From contig NZ_CP030050.1 in assembly GCF_015291705.1 (NCBI RefSeq), forward strand, positions 3,162,001-3,226,000: a stretch of DNA of 64,000 nt. The letters run 5' to 3'. The DNA is from Bradyrhizobium arachidis. Its GTDB lineage: Bacteria > Pseudomonadota > Alphaproteobacteria > Rhizobiales > Xanthobacteraceae. Positions 17,593 to 26,663 of the stretch are shown here, piece after piece; position 1 is the stretch's first letter, and each line of letters opens with the position of its first letter. The notes under the pieces were generated by a model. The model was given only the letters and a program-made list of their open reading frames with translations, was not told the DNA's origin and did no database searches. A program made the translations under genes and the position numbers.

Positions 17593-19785
17593 ATGCAGGT
17601 CACGCGGGATTTTTCGCACTATGTCCGCATCGCGGGCGAGGGGATCAAGCACATCGATCTCGCCGTCGAGGGCGTTCACTGCGCCGGCTGCATGGCCAAG
17701 ATCGAGCGCGGACTGTCGGCCATCCCCGACGTCACATTGGCGCGCGTGAACCTCACCGACCGCCGCGTCGCGCTGGAGTGGAAGCAGGGCACGCTCGATC
17801 CCGCCCGCTTCATCGATCGCCTGGAGGAGCTTGGCTACAAGGCTTATCCTTTCGAGACCGAAAGCGCGGAAGAGGCCGAGGTTGCCGAATCCCGCTTCCT
17901 GCTGCGCTGCCTCGGCGTCGCAGCCTTCGCCACCATGAACGTGATGATGCTGTCGATCCCGGTGTGGTCGGGCAACGTCTCGGACATGCTGCCGGAGCAG
18001 CGCGACTTCTTTCACTGGCTGTCGGCGCTGATCGCGCTGCCGGCGGCGGCCTATGCCGGCCAGCCGTTCTTCCGCTCGGCCTGGCGCGCGCTGTCGAACA
18101 AGACCACCAACATGGACGTGCCGATCTCGATCGGCGTGTGCCTTGCGCTCGGCATGTCCGTGGTCGAGACCATCCACCACGCCGAGCATGCCTATTTCGA
18201 CGCGGCGATCATGCTGCTGACCTTCCTCTTGGTCGGCCGCTTCCTCGACCAGAACATGCGGCGGCGTACCCGTGCGGTCGCCGGCAATCTCGCTGCGCTG
18301 AAGGCCGAGACCGCGGCGAAGTTCATCGGGCCCGATGAGATCTCCCAGGTGCCGATCGCCGCGATCCATCCCGGCGACATCGTGCTGCTGCGGCCCGGCG
18401 AGCGCTGCGCGGTCGACGGCACGGTGATCGAGGGACGGTCCGAGATCGACCAGAGCCTGATCACCGGCGAGACGCTCTACGTCACGGCGGAGCAGGACAC
18501 GCCGGTCTATGCGGGATCGATGAACATCTCCGGCACGCTGCGGGTGCGGGTCTCGGCGGCGTCGGAAGCGACGCTGCTCGCCGAGATCACGCGGCTGCTC
18601 GACAACGCGCTGGCCGCGCGCTCGCGCTACATGCGGCTCGCCGACCGCGCCTCGCGGCTCTACGCGCCGGTGGTGCATGCGACCGCGCTGGTCACGATCC
18701 TCGGCTGGGTTGTCGCCGGCGCGTCGTGGCACGATGCGATCGTGACCGGCGTTGCGGTGCTGATCATCACCTGCCCCTGTGCGCTCGGTCTTGCGATCCC
18801 CACTGTGCAGACGGTGGCCGCGGGCACGATGTTCAAGTCCGGCGTGCTGCTCAACGCGGGTGATGCGATCGAGCGCCTCGCCGAGGCCGACCACATCATC
18901 TTCGACAAGACCGGTACGCTGACGCTGCCTGATCTCGAAGTGACCAACGTGGCCGACATCCCCGCCGACATCTTCGAGCTCGCTGGGCGGCTCGCGCTGT
19001 CGAGCCATCATCCGGTAGCGGCCGCAGTCGCGCAGGCAGCCGGCGCGAGGTCGCCGATCGTCGGTGCCGTTGAAGAGGCCGGGCAGGGCGTGCGCGCCAC
19101 CGTGGACGGTGTCGAGCTGCGTCTCGGCCGTCCGTCCTTCTGCGGCGCCGAGGGACTTGTCGGCTTGACCGACGATCTCGATCCCGAGGCCTCCATCGTC
19201 GCATTCAGCAAAGGGAGCGAAAAATTCATCCTCTCGGTGCGCCAAGGGCTGCGCCCAGATGCCCAGGCCGTGATCGCGGCGCTGAAGGCGCGCAACATCG
19301 GCATCGAGATCCTCTCCGGGGATCGTGAGCCGGCGGTGGTCGCAGCAGCGCATGCGCTCGGCATTCCCGAGTGGCGCGCGGGCGTGACGCCGGCCGATAA
19401 GATCGCACGGATCGAGGAATTGAAGCGGCGCGGCACAAAGGTGCTGATGGTCGGTGACGGCATGAACGATGCGCCGTCGCTCGCGGCAGCCCATGTCTCG
19501 ATGTCGCCGATCTCGGCCGCACATCTCAGCCAGGCCACCGCCGATCTCGTCTTCCTCGGCCGGCCGCTGGCGCCTGTGGTGGCCGCCATCGACGCGTCGC
19601 GCAAGGCGCTGCATCTGATGCGAGAAAACCTCTGGCTTGCGATCGGTTACAATGTGCTGGCCGTACCGGTCGCGATCAGCGGCATCGTCACGCCGCTCAT
19701 CGCGGCGGCGGCCATGAGCGGATCGTCGATCCTGGTGATGCTGAACTCGCTGCGCGCCCGGAACACCTCGCGGGAGCTTGGGTAA
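17593..19785 (+). CDS. fixI: FixI, copper-transporting P1B-type ATPase
   Basis: A 730-residue cation pump. An N-terminal heavy-metal domain has CAGC (GVHCAGCMAKIE). The membrane part carries the CPC metal motif (CPCALG). The cytoplasmic part has DKTGT (phosphorylated Asp), HP in SSHHPVA and GDGMND. It exports Cu(I) for the cbb3 oxidase copper centre. Two ATGs lie at 17587 and 17593; the second is 9 bases from GAGG and gives 730 residues, the length I recall for B. japonicum FixI, while the first is only 3 bases away. Confidence 0.96.
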   Translation: MQVTRDFSHYVRIAGEGIKHIDLAVEGVHCAGCMAKIERGLSAIPDVTLARVNLTDRRVALEWKQGTLDPARFIDRLEELGYKAYPFETESAEEAEVAESRFLLRCLGVAAFATMNVMMLSIPVWSGNVSDMLPEQRDFFHWLSALIALPAAAYAGQPFFRSAWRALSNKTTNMDVPISIGVCLALGMSVVETIHHAEHAYFDAAIMLLTFLLVGRFLDQNMRRRTRAVAGNLAALKAETAAKFIGPDEISQVPIAAIHPGDIVLLRPGERCAVDGTVIEGRSEIDQSLITGETLYVTAEQDTPVYAGSMNISGTLRVRVSAASEATLLAEITRLLDNALAARSRYMRLADRASRLYAPVVHATALVTILGWVVAGASWHDAIVTGVAVLIITCPCALGLAIPTVQTVAAGTMFKSGVLLNAGDAIERLAEADHIIFDKTGTLTLPDLEVTNVADIPADIFELAGRLALSSHHPVAAAVAQAAGARSPIVGAVEEAGQGVRATVDGVELRLGRPSFCGAEGLVGLTDDLDPEASIVAFSKGSEKFILSVRQGLRPDAQAVIAALKARNIGIEILSGDREPAVVAAAHALGIPEWRAGVTPADKIARIEELKRRGTKVLMVGDGMNDAPSLAAAHVSMSPISAAHLSQATADLVFLGRPLAPVVAAIDASRKALHLMRENLWLAIGYNVLAVPVAISGIVTPLIAAAAMSGSSILVMLNSLRARNTSRELG

Positions 19786-19952
19786 TGGAGATCCTGGTCA
19801 TCTTGGTCCCGTTGGCCCTGATGCTTGGAGGAGCCGGTCTGGTCGCCTTCCTCTGGTCGCTGAAAAGCGGCCAGTACGATGATCTCGACGGCGCCGCCTG
19901 GCGCGCCATCGCAGACGACGAGCCGCCGCCGGAAATGCCGGCCAAGCGCTAG
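19785..19952 (+). CDS. fixS: FixS, small cbb3 oxidase maturation protein
   Basis: A 55-residue protein, MEILVILVPLALMLGGAGLV continuing into AFLWSLKSGQYDDLDG. The single helix followed by a Trp-x-x-(K)SGQ(Y/F)DDL motif is diagnostic of FixS/CcoS. Its ATG overlaps the fixI TAA by one base (TAATG), indicating coupled translation. It is required for inserting cofactors into cbb3 oxidase in relatives. Its stop overlaps the convergent MFS gene by four bases. Confidence 0.94.
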   Translation: MEILVILVPLALMLGGAGLVAFLWSLKSGQYDDLDGAAWRAIADDEPPPEMPAKR

Positions 19953-21151
19953 CGCTTCAAGGCAAGGGTGAGCAGGGCCGCCAGCGCGAGGGCCGCGCCG
20001 ACGCCCGCGACGCAGGCGTGCCAGCCGAAACTGTCGAACAATCGCCCGAGCACGGCCGTACCGACCAGCCCGCCGCAGAAGTAGCACGCAAGATAGGTCC
20101 CGCTGGCGATGCCGCGGTTGTCGGTCGCGGCCTGTCCGACGAAGCCCGTCGCTGCGGCCTGCGCGAAGAATGTGCCGACGCCGACGAGAACCATGCCGGC
20201 GAGCACTTCGGCCAAATGCGACGTCAACATCAGCGGCAGGCCAAGCCCGGCGACAGCGAGCGCGCCCCAGATCGTGGGCCGCGTTCCCAGCCGTGCGGCC
20301 ACCTTGCCGGCCAGAAGCGTCGTGACGACGGACGGCAGGAAGACGAAATAGACGAGGCCGAGGTCCATCATGCCCAGCGACAGCGGGGGCCGCACCAGCA
20401 CGAAATTGACGAATGTGAAGGTACCGATGAACGCGAACAGGATGCAGAAGCCGATGCCGAAGGCGGCGCGAAGCCGCGGGTTGCGCCAATGCGCGATGAT
20501 GGCGGCGAGCGGCGAAGCCGCCGGCATCATCGCATGCATCGGCCGCACGCGTCCGATGGTGCAATAGACCAGTACTGCGCCGGCCAGATTGAGCGCTGCG
20601 AAGACATAGAAATTCCAGGCAAGGCCGAAGCCGTCGGCGAGCGCCGCCGAGATCAACCGTCCAAAGAGGTTGCTGGCGACATTGCCGGTGATGTAGGCGG
20701 CAAACGCGCCGCCGGCGTCCATGGCGCTGCATTGCTCGCCGAGATAGGCGAGGGTGAGTGCAAAGGCAGACGCCATGCACAGGCCCTGCGCGACCCGCAA
20801 GGCCGTGAAGACGGCAAGATTGGGTGCGGACGCCAGCAGGCTGGTGGGGATTGCCAGTAGCAGGAGGCTGACCAGGATGCCGGCCCGACGGTTGATGTGC
20901 GGGCTGAAGAAGCCGACGACGAGGCTCGCGATGGCCATGCCGAAGGTGCTGGCATTGACGGCGAAGCCCATTGCTGCAGGGGTGACGCCGTAGTGGCGCG
21001 TCAGCGAGGGCAGGATCGCCTGCGTCGCGAAGAGGTCGACGACGGTCAGGAATGCGGTGAGGCCGATCACGAGCGAGCGAAGGGCAATACCCGGCGAATG
21101 CGCATCCATCGTCATCGCGGCCGGTTTGATCGGAGCGGAAAGATCGGTCAT
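19949..21151 (-). CDS. MFS transporter (YnfM-like drug/sugar efflux type)
   Basis: A 400-residue protein with about 12 helices. It contains TVVDLFATQAILPSLTRHYG and GFAVNASTFGMAIASLVVGF, typical of the YnfM/arabinose-efflux branch of the major facilitators. Inner-membrane exporter; substrate unknown. An in-frame GTG at 21163 is possible, but the ATG at 21151 begins a normal N-terminus (MTDLSAPIKPA). Convergent with fixS, with a 4-base overlap of stops, so it is not part of the fix operon. Confidence 0.85.
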   Translation of the reverse strand: MTDLSAPIKPAAMTMDAHSPGIALRSLVIGLTAFLTVVDLFATQAILPSLTRHYGVTPAAMGFAVNASTFGMAIASLVVGFFSPHINRRAGILVSLLLLAIPTSLLASAPNLAVFTALRVAQGLCMASAFALTLAYLGEQCSAMDAGGAFAAYITGNVASNLFGRLISAALADGFGLAWNFYVFAALNLAGAVLVYCTIGRVRPMHAMMPAASPLAAIIAHWRNPRLRAAFGIGFCILFAFIGTFTFVNFVLVRPPLSLGMMDLGLVYFVFLPSVVTTLLAGKVAARLGTRPTIWGALAVAGLGLPLMLTSHLAEVLAGMVLVGVGTFFAQAAATGFVGQAATDNRGIASGTYLACYFCGGLVGTAVLGRLFDSFGWHACVAGVGAALALAALLTLALKR

Positions 21152-21172
21152 GGCATGGCTCACTTTTGATCT

Positions 21173-21274
21173 GTCATTCCGGGCTGGTGCGCCAGCACCA
21201 GACCCGGAATCTCGAGATTCTCAGGTGCGCAATTGCGCACCATAGTTCGATGCTGCGCATCGCCCCGGAATGAC
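21173..21274. repeat. Interspersed palindromic repeat (GTCATTCCGG type)
   Basis: About 102 bases bounded by GTCATTCCGG and CCGGAATGAC, with inner paired segments such as GGTGCGCAATTGCGCACC-like arms. A related element lies at 30702-30804. REP-like and non-coding. Confidence 0.7.
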
Positions 21275-21292
21275 GGGGCCGGAATGCACCCA

Positions 21293-21772
21293 TCACATGT
21301 GATGGTCGTTGGGATCCTTGCGGATGTCGCCGACATAGAGAATGACGGTCTCCTTGCCGAGGTTCTTCCACCAATGCGAGGTGCCGTAGATCTCGGGACG
21401 AATGTCGCCGGCCTTGTGCACGATCGGGTCGATGCAGTTGGAGGCGTGTTCGACGATCTCGCCCTGCTGCACGAAGATCAGGGCGGGGCGGTCGTCATGG
21501 CTGTGCCACGGCACGATGCCGCCGGGCTCGATGGTCAGCTTGCGGAAGCGCAGCTCGCGGCCCTCGATATGGGCCGGCTGCTTGCCGAGATCGATTGCGC
21601 CGAGCGTGACGTCGGTGACGCCGACGGGCTTGTAGTCGACCATCTGCTGCGCATTCGGCTTGATCTTGTCGGCCGGGCATTCGCCGGCGAGGACCGGCTG
21701 CGCAAGTGTGAGCGATCCGAGAACGGCGAGGCCTGTCCAAACCGTGCGCGACATTACGTGATGCCTAGACAT
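21293..21772 (-). CDS. Exported cupin-domain protein
   Basis: A 159-residue protein with a signal peptide (MSRHHVMSRTVWTGLAVLGS, then LTLAQPVLAGE). A single cupin barrel has first motif PGGIVPWHSHDDRPALIFV and a second around GTSHWWKNLGKETVILYVG. The histidines suggest metal binding. Function is unknown; relatives are periplasmic cupins of rhizobia. The start at 21772 has GGAG 7 bases upstream; longer frames lack one. Divergent from the small secreted protein at 22010. Confidence 0.8.
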   Translation of the reverse strand: MSRHHVMSRTVWTGLAVLGSLTLAQPVLAGECPADKIKPNAQQMVDYKPVGVTDVTLGAIDLGKQPAHIEGRELRFRKLTIEPGGIVPWHSHDDRPALIFVQQGEIVEHASNCIDPIVHKAGDIRPEIYGTSHWWKNLGKETVILYVGDIRKDPNDHHM

Positions 21773-22009
21773 GGGAAGTCTCCTGTGTTGGCCGCAACCT
21801 CGCTGGTTGCCGGCTATGGCAGGAGCTTCGTCGAAGCCGCGTCGATGTTGAAATACCGGCTTGCTCTCGATGCGATAGCTGGGCGCTATGTTGATGCACA
21901 TCGGCTATCGAACCGATTGGGCATCGGCATTTCCGCTTCTCCTGTGTCTGGCGTCCGATGGCAGTGCGCCCGATTGGCGGGCGTTCACGTCAATCCGGAG
22001 GAGCATCTC

Positions 22010-22294
22010 ATGACGAAAGTGTCAAAGACCCTGATCTTTACCGCCGCCTTCGCGGTGATCGCTACATCGGCCTTCTCGGAGGCGACCTGGGGTTTCAAGG
22101 CCGGCATGGCCTATGTCTATGGCGGCCCCGGCAAGATGTCGGCGATGGCCATGGCCCCGGCCGAGAAGAACCACGAGGCCATGATGAAGAACGCGAAGAA
22201 AGTGCCGGAGAACACCGTCTTCTTCATGGACAACGGCACGCTGTACTCGACCTCGGGGCGGCTCGATCCGACCGGCAATTTCTACGTGAACTGA
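22010..22294 (+). CDS. Small exported protein of unknown function
   Basis: A 94-residue protein with a signal peptide (MTKVSKTLIFTAAFAVIATS, cleavage near AFSEA). The mature part is rich in Met and Lys (KMSAMAMAPAEKNHEAMMKN). No domain is recognised. A strong GGAGGAG precedes the ATG, and the codon use matches the neighbours, so it looks real. A strong hairpin follows. Methionine-rich periplasmic proteins sometimes bind copper, but nothing here proves that. Confidence 0.75.
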   Translation: MTKVSKTLIFTAAFAVIATSAFSEATWGFKAGMAYVYGGPGKMSAMAMAPAEKNHEAMMKNAKKVPENTVFFMDNGTLYSTSGRLDPTGNFYVN

Positions 22295-22310
22295 ACCGGT
22301 CCCGGCGTTG

Positions 22311-22334
22311 CGGCCGCCCCCTTGCGGGCGGCCG
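22311..22334. terminator. Hairpin after the small exported protein
   Basis: Arms CGGCCGCCC and GGGCGGCCG (9 bp, perfect) flank CCTTGC. There is no T-run, so termination is possible but not certain. Confidence 0.5.
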
Positions 22335-22377
22335 AACCAGGGAACTAATATTCACCTCACGAATGCCGGAGCGGAAG

Positions 22378-23088
22378 ATGACGTCTCTCTCGCCAACCGA
22401 CGCCGAGCGGCTCAAGTCTGCCTTCCTGCGCTGCCGCGATATGGACGGCACACTGAACGAACAGCTCCGCGCCTATGCCGATGCCAGCCGCGAGGTCTTC
22501 CCGGCCTATGGCGAGGCGGTCGATCGCCTGGTGACGCGATTGGGCGGAAACGGCGGTGGCGAGACCGCGCCGCGCCCGGGCGATGCGATGCCGCCATTCA
22601 TGCTGCCGGACGACAGCGGACGTCTCGTCACCCTGACTGCGCTGCTGAAGACTGGCCCGGTCGCGGTGATGTTTTTCCGTGGGCATTGGTGCCCCTATTG
22701 CCGGCTCAACGTCCGCGCGGTCGTCCAGGCGCTCGACCGCATCGAGGCCATGGGCGCGCGCGTCGTCGCGATCATGCCGGAGACGCAGGAATATGCGCGG
22801 CAGCTCAAGGCCGAGTCCGGCGCGCCATTTCCGGTCCTGACCGATCTCGACAACGGCTATGCGCTGTCGCTCAATCTCGCGATCTGGCTCGGTACCGAAA
22901 TCCAGGACCTGCTGTCTTATCAGGACATGGCGAAATTTCACGGCAATGACGGCTGGATGCTGCCGATCCCGGCCGTGTTCGTGGTCGGTCGCGATGGGAT
23001 TGTCAAAGCGCGTTTCGTTGATCCGGATTTCCGCAAGCGCATGGAGATCGACGATCTGCTAGCAGCGCTGGAGCGCGCGAGAGGCTAG
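22378..23088 (+). CDS. AhpC/TSA-type peroxiredoxin-like protein
   Basis: A 236-residue protein. Residues about 1-60 are a helical lead; a thioredoxin fold then carries MFFRGHWCPYCRLN, with a CPYC pair rather than the single peroxidatic Cys of AhpC. This places it with the redoxin/peroxiredoxin-like thiol enzymes that reduce peroxides or disulfides in the cytoplasm. No signal peptide. The start at 22378 has GGAG 6 bases upstream; an in-frame ATG 15 bases earlier is possible. Confidence 0.82.
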   Translation: MTSLSPTDAERLKSAFLRCRDMDGTLNEQLRAYADASREVFPAYGEAVDRLVTRLGGNGGGETAPRPGDAMPPFMLPDDSGRLVTLTALLKTGPVAVMFFRGHWCPYCRLNVRAVVQALDRIEAMGARVVAIMPETQEYARQLKAESGAPFPVLTDLDNGYALSLNLAIWLGTEIQDLLSYQDMAKFHGNDGWMLPIPAVFVVGRDGIVKARFVDPDFRKRMEIDDLLAALERARG

Positions 23089-23110
23089 ATCTCGCGCTAT
23101 CATTCTGACC

Positions 23111-23992
23111 CTACCCCGCGATTTCCCGCCAGTCCGCACCGCGCAGCATCCGCATCACGGCGTTGGCGACCGCTGTGCGCTGACGGCCGGCCACTCCGTA
23201 AAGGCTGACGGTGCGGCGGGCGTCCAGCCCCGTGACCGCAGTGCGCGTCAGCTTCTCCGGCACGGTTGACGTGTGCGGCACCATGGCGACACCGACGTCG
23301 GCTTCGACCAGCTCGATCAGATCGCGCTCGCTCGAAATCTCGTGTCCATGCTCGATGCCGTGCTCGCGCAGGCTTGCAGCGATCCGGCTGGAGTGCTCGC
23401 AGAACGTCCGGCCCAGCAACTGCTCGGCGCGCAGATCGTCGAGTTCGACGTTGCAGCGGCCGGCGAGCCGGTGTCCGCTGCTGACGACGAGCTCGAAACC
23501 CTCCGTGAACAGCGGCCAGACGTCGAGCCGCTCCCAGGACTCGTCGATCTCGGCGGCGATGCCAAGCTCGGCTTCGCCTTTCTTCAGGAACTCGGCGACC
23601 TCGCGGCTCGAGCCGCGCAGGAAGCGAAGCTCAAGCCGGTTGAACTGCCGTTTGATCTCGCTGAGATGCGGAATCAGAAGCGCGAGGTCGATCGAATGCG
23701 TGAGCGCGATACGGAGCGCGCCAATTTCTCCGCTCTTGAATGAAGAGGCGAGTGAGCGTGCGCCGGCCGCGGCGTCGTAGCACTGCTTCAGCAGCGGATG
23801 CATGCGCTGGCCGAGCTCGGTCAATTGCGCCGCGGGCCTTTCGCGCCGGAACAGGTCGCCGCCGAGCTCGGCCTCGAGCTGCTTGATCGCGCGCGTCAAT
23901 GAGGGCTGCGTCACGTTGCACTCCTCTGCGGCGCGCGTGAAATTCAACAGTTGCGCAACCGCGAGGAAATAGCGGACCTGATGCATTTCCAT
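23111..23992 (-). CDS. LysR-type transcriptional regulator
   Basis: A 293-residue regulator with a winged helix-turn-helix at 1-60 (QVRYFLAVAQLLNFTRAAEE, then VTQPSLTRAIKQLE) and a periplasmic-binding-like effector domain (about 90-290). The start at 23992 has GGGAG 7 bases upstream; longer in-frame readings run through antisense of the patatin gene and are rejected. Divergent from the patatin gene at 24191, its most likely target apart from itself. Effector unknown. Confidence 0.9.
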   Translation of the reverse strand: MEMHQVRYFLAVAQLLNFTRAAEECNVTQPSLTRAIKQLEAELGGDLFRRERPAAQLTELGQRMHPLLKQCYDAAAGARSLASSFKSGEIGALRIALTHSIDLALLIPHLSEIKRQFNRLELRFLRGSSREVAEFLKKGEAELGIAAEIDESWERLDVWPLFTEGFELVVSSGHRLAGRCNVELDDLRAEQLLGRTFCEHSSRIAASLREHGIEHGHEISSERDLIELVEADVGVAMVPHTSTVPEKLTRTAVTGLDARRTVSLYGVAGRQRTAVANAVMRMLRGADWREIAG

Positions 23993-24190
23993 GGATCGGC
24001 TCCCGGCGAGATCGGCCGGAAATCTAACCGATCGGGGCGGGAAATGATATGCTGGCGGCAATAGCACGCGCGTATGGTTTCGGAAGCCAGCCGGCATTTC
24101 CAAAAGGCCCGACAATCGCGGACAACGGCAAGACGTAACAATGGCCTTACGCCGGACGAATGATAACCATAGGCTCGACAGGAGCGAGAC

Positions 24191-25339
24191 ATGAACGGCA
24201 TGCAGGACAACCCGCAACGAAAGAGTATGGACCTGCCGGGTCAGGTCGTTCTCGTGCTTCAGGGTGGCGGCGCGCTCGGCTCGTACCAAGCCGGGGTCTA
24301 CCAGGCGCTGCACGAGGCAGGCATCGAGCCGGACTGGATCATCGGCACCTCGATCGGTGCGATCAACGCCAGCCTCATTGCGGGCAACGCGCCGCAGAAC
24401 CGGCTCGCGCGTCTCAGGGAATTCTGGAAGCGGATGGAGCAGCAGCCGGTCTGGGACTGGCGCGCCGCGTTTCCCGGTTTCAATGAGAAGCTGGCCTATT
24501 GGTCGACCGTGACCCACGGCATCGCGGGTTTCTTTCGTCCCAATCCGCTGGCGCATGCCGGGGATTCCTATCCGCTGGGCGCCGATCACGCCGGCTATTA
24601 TTCGAGCGCGCCGCTGGAGACGACGCTGAGCGAGCTGGTCGATTTCGATCTGGCCAATCGCTGCGCGCCGCGCCTGACGGTCGGTGCGGCCCATGTCGGC
24701 ACCAGCGAGATGCGCTATTTCGACAGCCGCGACGGCGAGCTGACGGTGCAGCACGTGATGGCCTCGGGCGCGCTGCCGCCGGCTTTCCCGGCCGTGCGCA
24801 TCGATGGCGAACTCTATTGGGACGGCGGCATCCTGTCGAACACGCCGACGGAAGCCGTGTTCGACGACAACCCGCGCAGGGATTCGCTGATCTTCTCCGT
24901 GCATCTGTGGAATCCCGTCGGCCCCGAGCCGACCACGATGGCGGAGGTGCTGAACCGGCACAAGGACGTGCAATATTCCAGCCGCATCGCCAGCCAAATC
25001 GTGCGCCAGCAGCAGGCCCATCGCCTGCGCCACGTCATCAATCAGCTTGCCGCGCGGCTGCCCGAAGGCGAGCGCAACGATCCCGCGGTGATGGAGCTGA
25101 TGAGCTACGGCTGTCCGACCCGCATGCATGTGGTGCGGCTGCTGGCGCCGCAGCTCGAGCGCGAGACCCACACCAAGGACATCGACTTCAGCCCGTCCGG
25201 CATCACGCGGCGCTGGCACGCCGGCTATGCCCACACGAAGTCGGTGCTGGCGCGCAGGCCGTGGATCGGCGAATTCGATCCGCTCGCCGGCGTGGTGCTG
25301 CACGAGCATACGGACGAGATGCCGATGGCTGCGGAATAG
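24191..25339 (+). CDS. Patatin-like phospholipase
   Basis: A 382-residue protein. It has the oxyanion motif GGGALG (residues 25-30), nucleophile Ser54 in GTSIG and catalytic Asp211 in DGG, so the Ser-Asp dyad is intact. A C-terminal region (about 260-380) of the type often found on alphaproteobacterial patatins follows. It probably hydrolyses acyl esters of phospholipids or storage lipids; substrate not known. GGAG lies 6 bases before the ATG. Divergent from the LysR regulator. Confidence 0.88.
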   Translation: MNGMQDNPQRKSMDLPGQVVLVLQGGGALGSYQAGVYQALHEAGIEPDWIIGTSIGAINASLIAGNAPQNRLARLREFWKRMEQQPVWDWRAAFPGFNEKLAYWSTVTHGIAGFFRPNPLAHAGDSYPLGADHAGYYSSAPLETTLSELVDFDLANRCAPRLTVGAAHVGTSEMRYFDSRDGELTVQHVMASGALPPAFPAVRIDGELYWDGGILSNTPTEAVFDDNPRRDSLIFSVHLWNPVGPEPTTMAEVLNRHKDVQYSSRIASQIVRQQQAHRLRHVINQLAARLPEGERNDPAVMELMSYGCPTRMHVVRLLAPQLERETHTKDIDFSPSGITRRWHAGYAHTKSVLARRPWIGEFDPLAGVVLHEHTDEMPMAAE

Positions 25340-25396
25340 GGCCATAAGCGATCGCGCGCTTCATCGAATTGCCACAGGCCGCGCGGATCGTCGGCC

Positions 25397-26374
25397 TTGG
25401 TTCGACCTCGAAAGGTCCTGCAATTGGTGTCCGCGAACGATCTGGAATTCGCTCTCGACAAGGTCCGTGCTGATGCGGCGGGGCCGGTTGCGGGCGTGTT
25501 CGGTCCTGACACGCTGACCTGGCGGATCGACCGCGAGGCCGCCGTCTTTCTCGGCGCCGGCCGCGCGCTGCTGCTGCAACTGGCGCATCCCTGGGTCGCG
25601 GCCGCCATCGCCGAGCACTCGACCACGCTTGCCGATCCGATCGGTCGCTTCCATCGCACCTTCGACGTCGTCTTCGCCATGGTGTTCGGCTCGCTCGACC
25701 GTGCCTTGCTGTCGGCCCGGCAACTGCATCGGCGCCACACCATGATCGTCGGCGAGATGCCCGAGACCGTCGGCCCTTTCGCGGCCGGCTCGCGTTACTG
25801 CGCCAACGACATCCCGTCGCTGCGCTGGGTTCATGCCACGCTGACCGAGTCTGCGCTGATGGCACACGATTTGGTTCTGCCGCCGCTCTCGATCGAGGAA
25901 CGCGAGCGCTACTGGACGGAGAGCCGGACCTTTGGCGCGCTGTTCGGGCTGACGGGCGATGATCTGCCGCCGGACTGGGCTGGCTTTGCGGCCTACACCG
26001 CGGCAATGGCGCAGTCGGAGACGCTGACGGTCAGCCCGGCCGCGCGCGAGATCGCCGCGCAGATCCTTGACGGCGCACGTCCGTGGCTGCGGCCGCCGCG
26101 CTGGTATCGTGCGCAGACGGCGAGGATGCTGCCGGAGCGCCTGCGCGCCGGCTTCGATCTTACGCTCGACGAGCGGGACGTCAGGTCTGCCGACCGCGCG
26201 CTGCGATGGATCCGGCGCGTCTATCCGAAACTGCCCGACAGGCTGCGCTATGCCAGCCCCTATCAGGAAGCGCAGGCGCGCTTGCGGGGCGAGGTTCAGC
26301 CCGACTGGATGACCCGCTGCCTCAACCGCGCCTGGATCGGTCGGCCGCAGATGGATCAGCGCGGGAAGGGGTGA
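25397..26374 (+). CDS. DUF2236 protein (MpaB/latex-clearing oxygenase fold)
   Basis: A 325-residue all-helical protein with LAHPWVAAAIAEHS and RLHRRH-like segments (RQLHRRHTMIVGEMP) typical of the DUF2236 family, which includes heme oxygenases such as latex-clearing protein and MpaB. The conserved His and Arg residues could hold heme. Substrate unknown. The start is uncertain: TTG at 25397, or GTG at 25427 (VSANDLEF), and neither has a clear ribosome site. It lies 57 bp after the patatin gene in the same direction. Confidence 0.78.
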   Translation: MVRPRKVLQLVSANDLEFALDKVRADAAGPVAGVFGPDTLTWRIDREAAVFLGAGRALLLQLAHPWVAAAIAEHSTTLADPIGRFHRTFDVVFAMVFGSLDRALLSARQLHRRHTMIVGEMPETVGPFAAGSRYCANDIPSLRWVHATLTESALMAHDLVLPPLSIEERERYWTESRTFGALFGLTGDDLPPDWAGFAAYTAAMAQSETLTVSPAAREIAAQILDGARPWLRPPRWYRAQTARMLPERLRAGFDLTLDERDVRSADRALRWIRRVYPKLPDRLRYASPYQEAQARLRGEVQPDWMTRCLNRAWIGRPQMDQRGKG

Positions 26375-26387
26375 GGCCCAATCTCTT

Positions 26388-26440
26388 GTGTCCCGGACAA
26401 GCCGCAACGCGGGAGCGTTGCGGCGCAGAGCCGGGACCCA
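26388..26440. repeat. Palindromic repeat with GCCGCAACGC arms
   Basis: GCCGCAACGC is followed closely by its inverse GCGTTGCGGC, with outer CCCGG and CCGGG arms, in the pattern of Bradyrhizobium REP-like elements. The 289-bp gap between the DUF2236 gene and glgA holds this and a second repeat at 26563-26640, and no gene that I can support. Confidence 0.6.
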
Positions 26441-26562
26441 GGGCCACGAACTTCGCGAGAGATGGGCCTCGGCTCAGCAGCGCACCACGTCGCAAAGGGC
26501 GACGCGCTGCGCTGCGTCTGGGGCACGAGAGAGGAGTTTGAGGCGGACACTCTCTCCACGTG

Positions 26563-26640
26563 GTCATTGCGAGCGCAGCGAAGCAATCCAGAGTCCTCCC
26601 ACGGAGGCGGTCTGGATTGCTTCGCTCCGCTCGCAATGAC
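26563..26640. repeat. Palindromic repeat GTCATTGCGAGCG family, copy 1
   Basis: The left arm GTCATTGCGAGCGCAGCGAA and the right arm TTCGCTCCGCTCGCAATGAC are inverted, as are AGCAATCCAGA and TCTGGATTGCT. A second copy lies at 32364-32447. It sits downstream of glgA on the minus strand. Confidence 0.8.
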
Positions 26641-26663
26641 GGAGTATGTGTAGCGCCCCGGCC

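Noticed and set aside
15608..19614. Long minus-strand frames opposite fixG, fixH and fixI
   Set aside because: Pure antisense of well-identified fix genes, with no recognisable protein.
23993..25345. Long in-frame extension of the LysR gene upstream
   Set aside because: It is antisense to the patatin gene. The LysR start at 23992 has a good ribosome site and the normal N-terminus.
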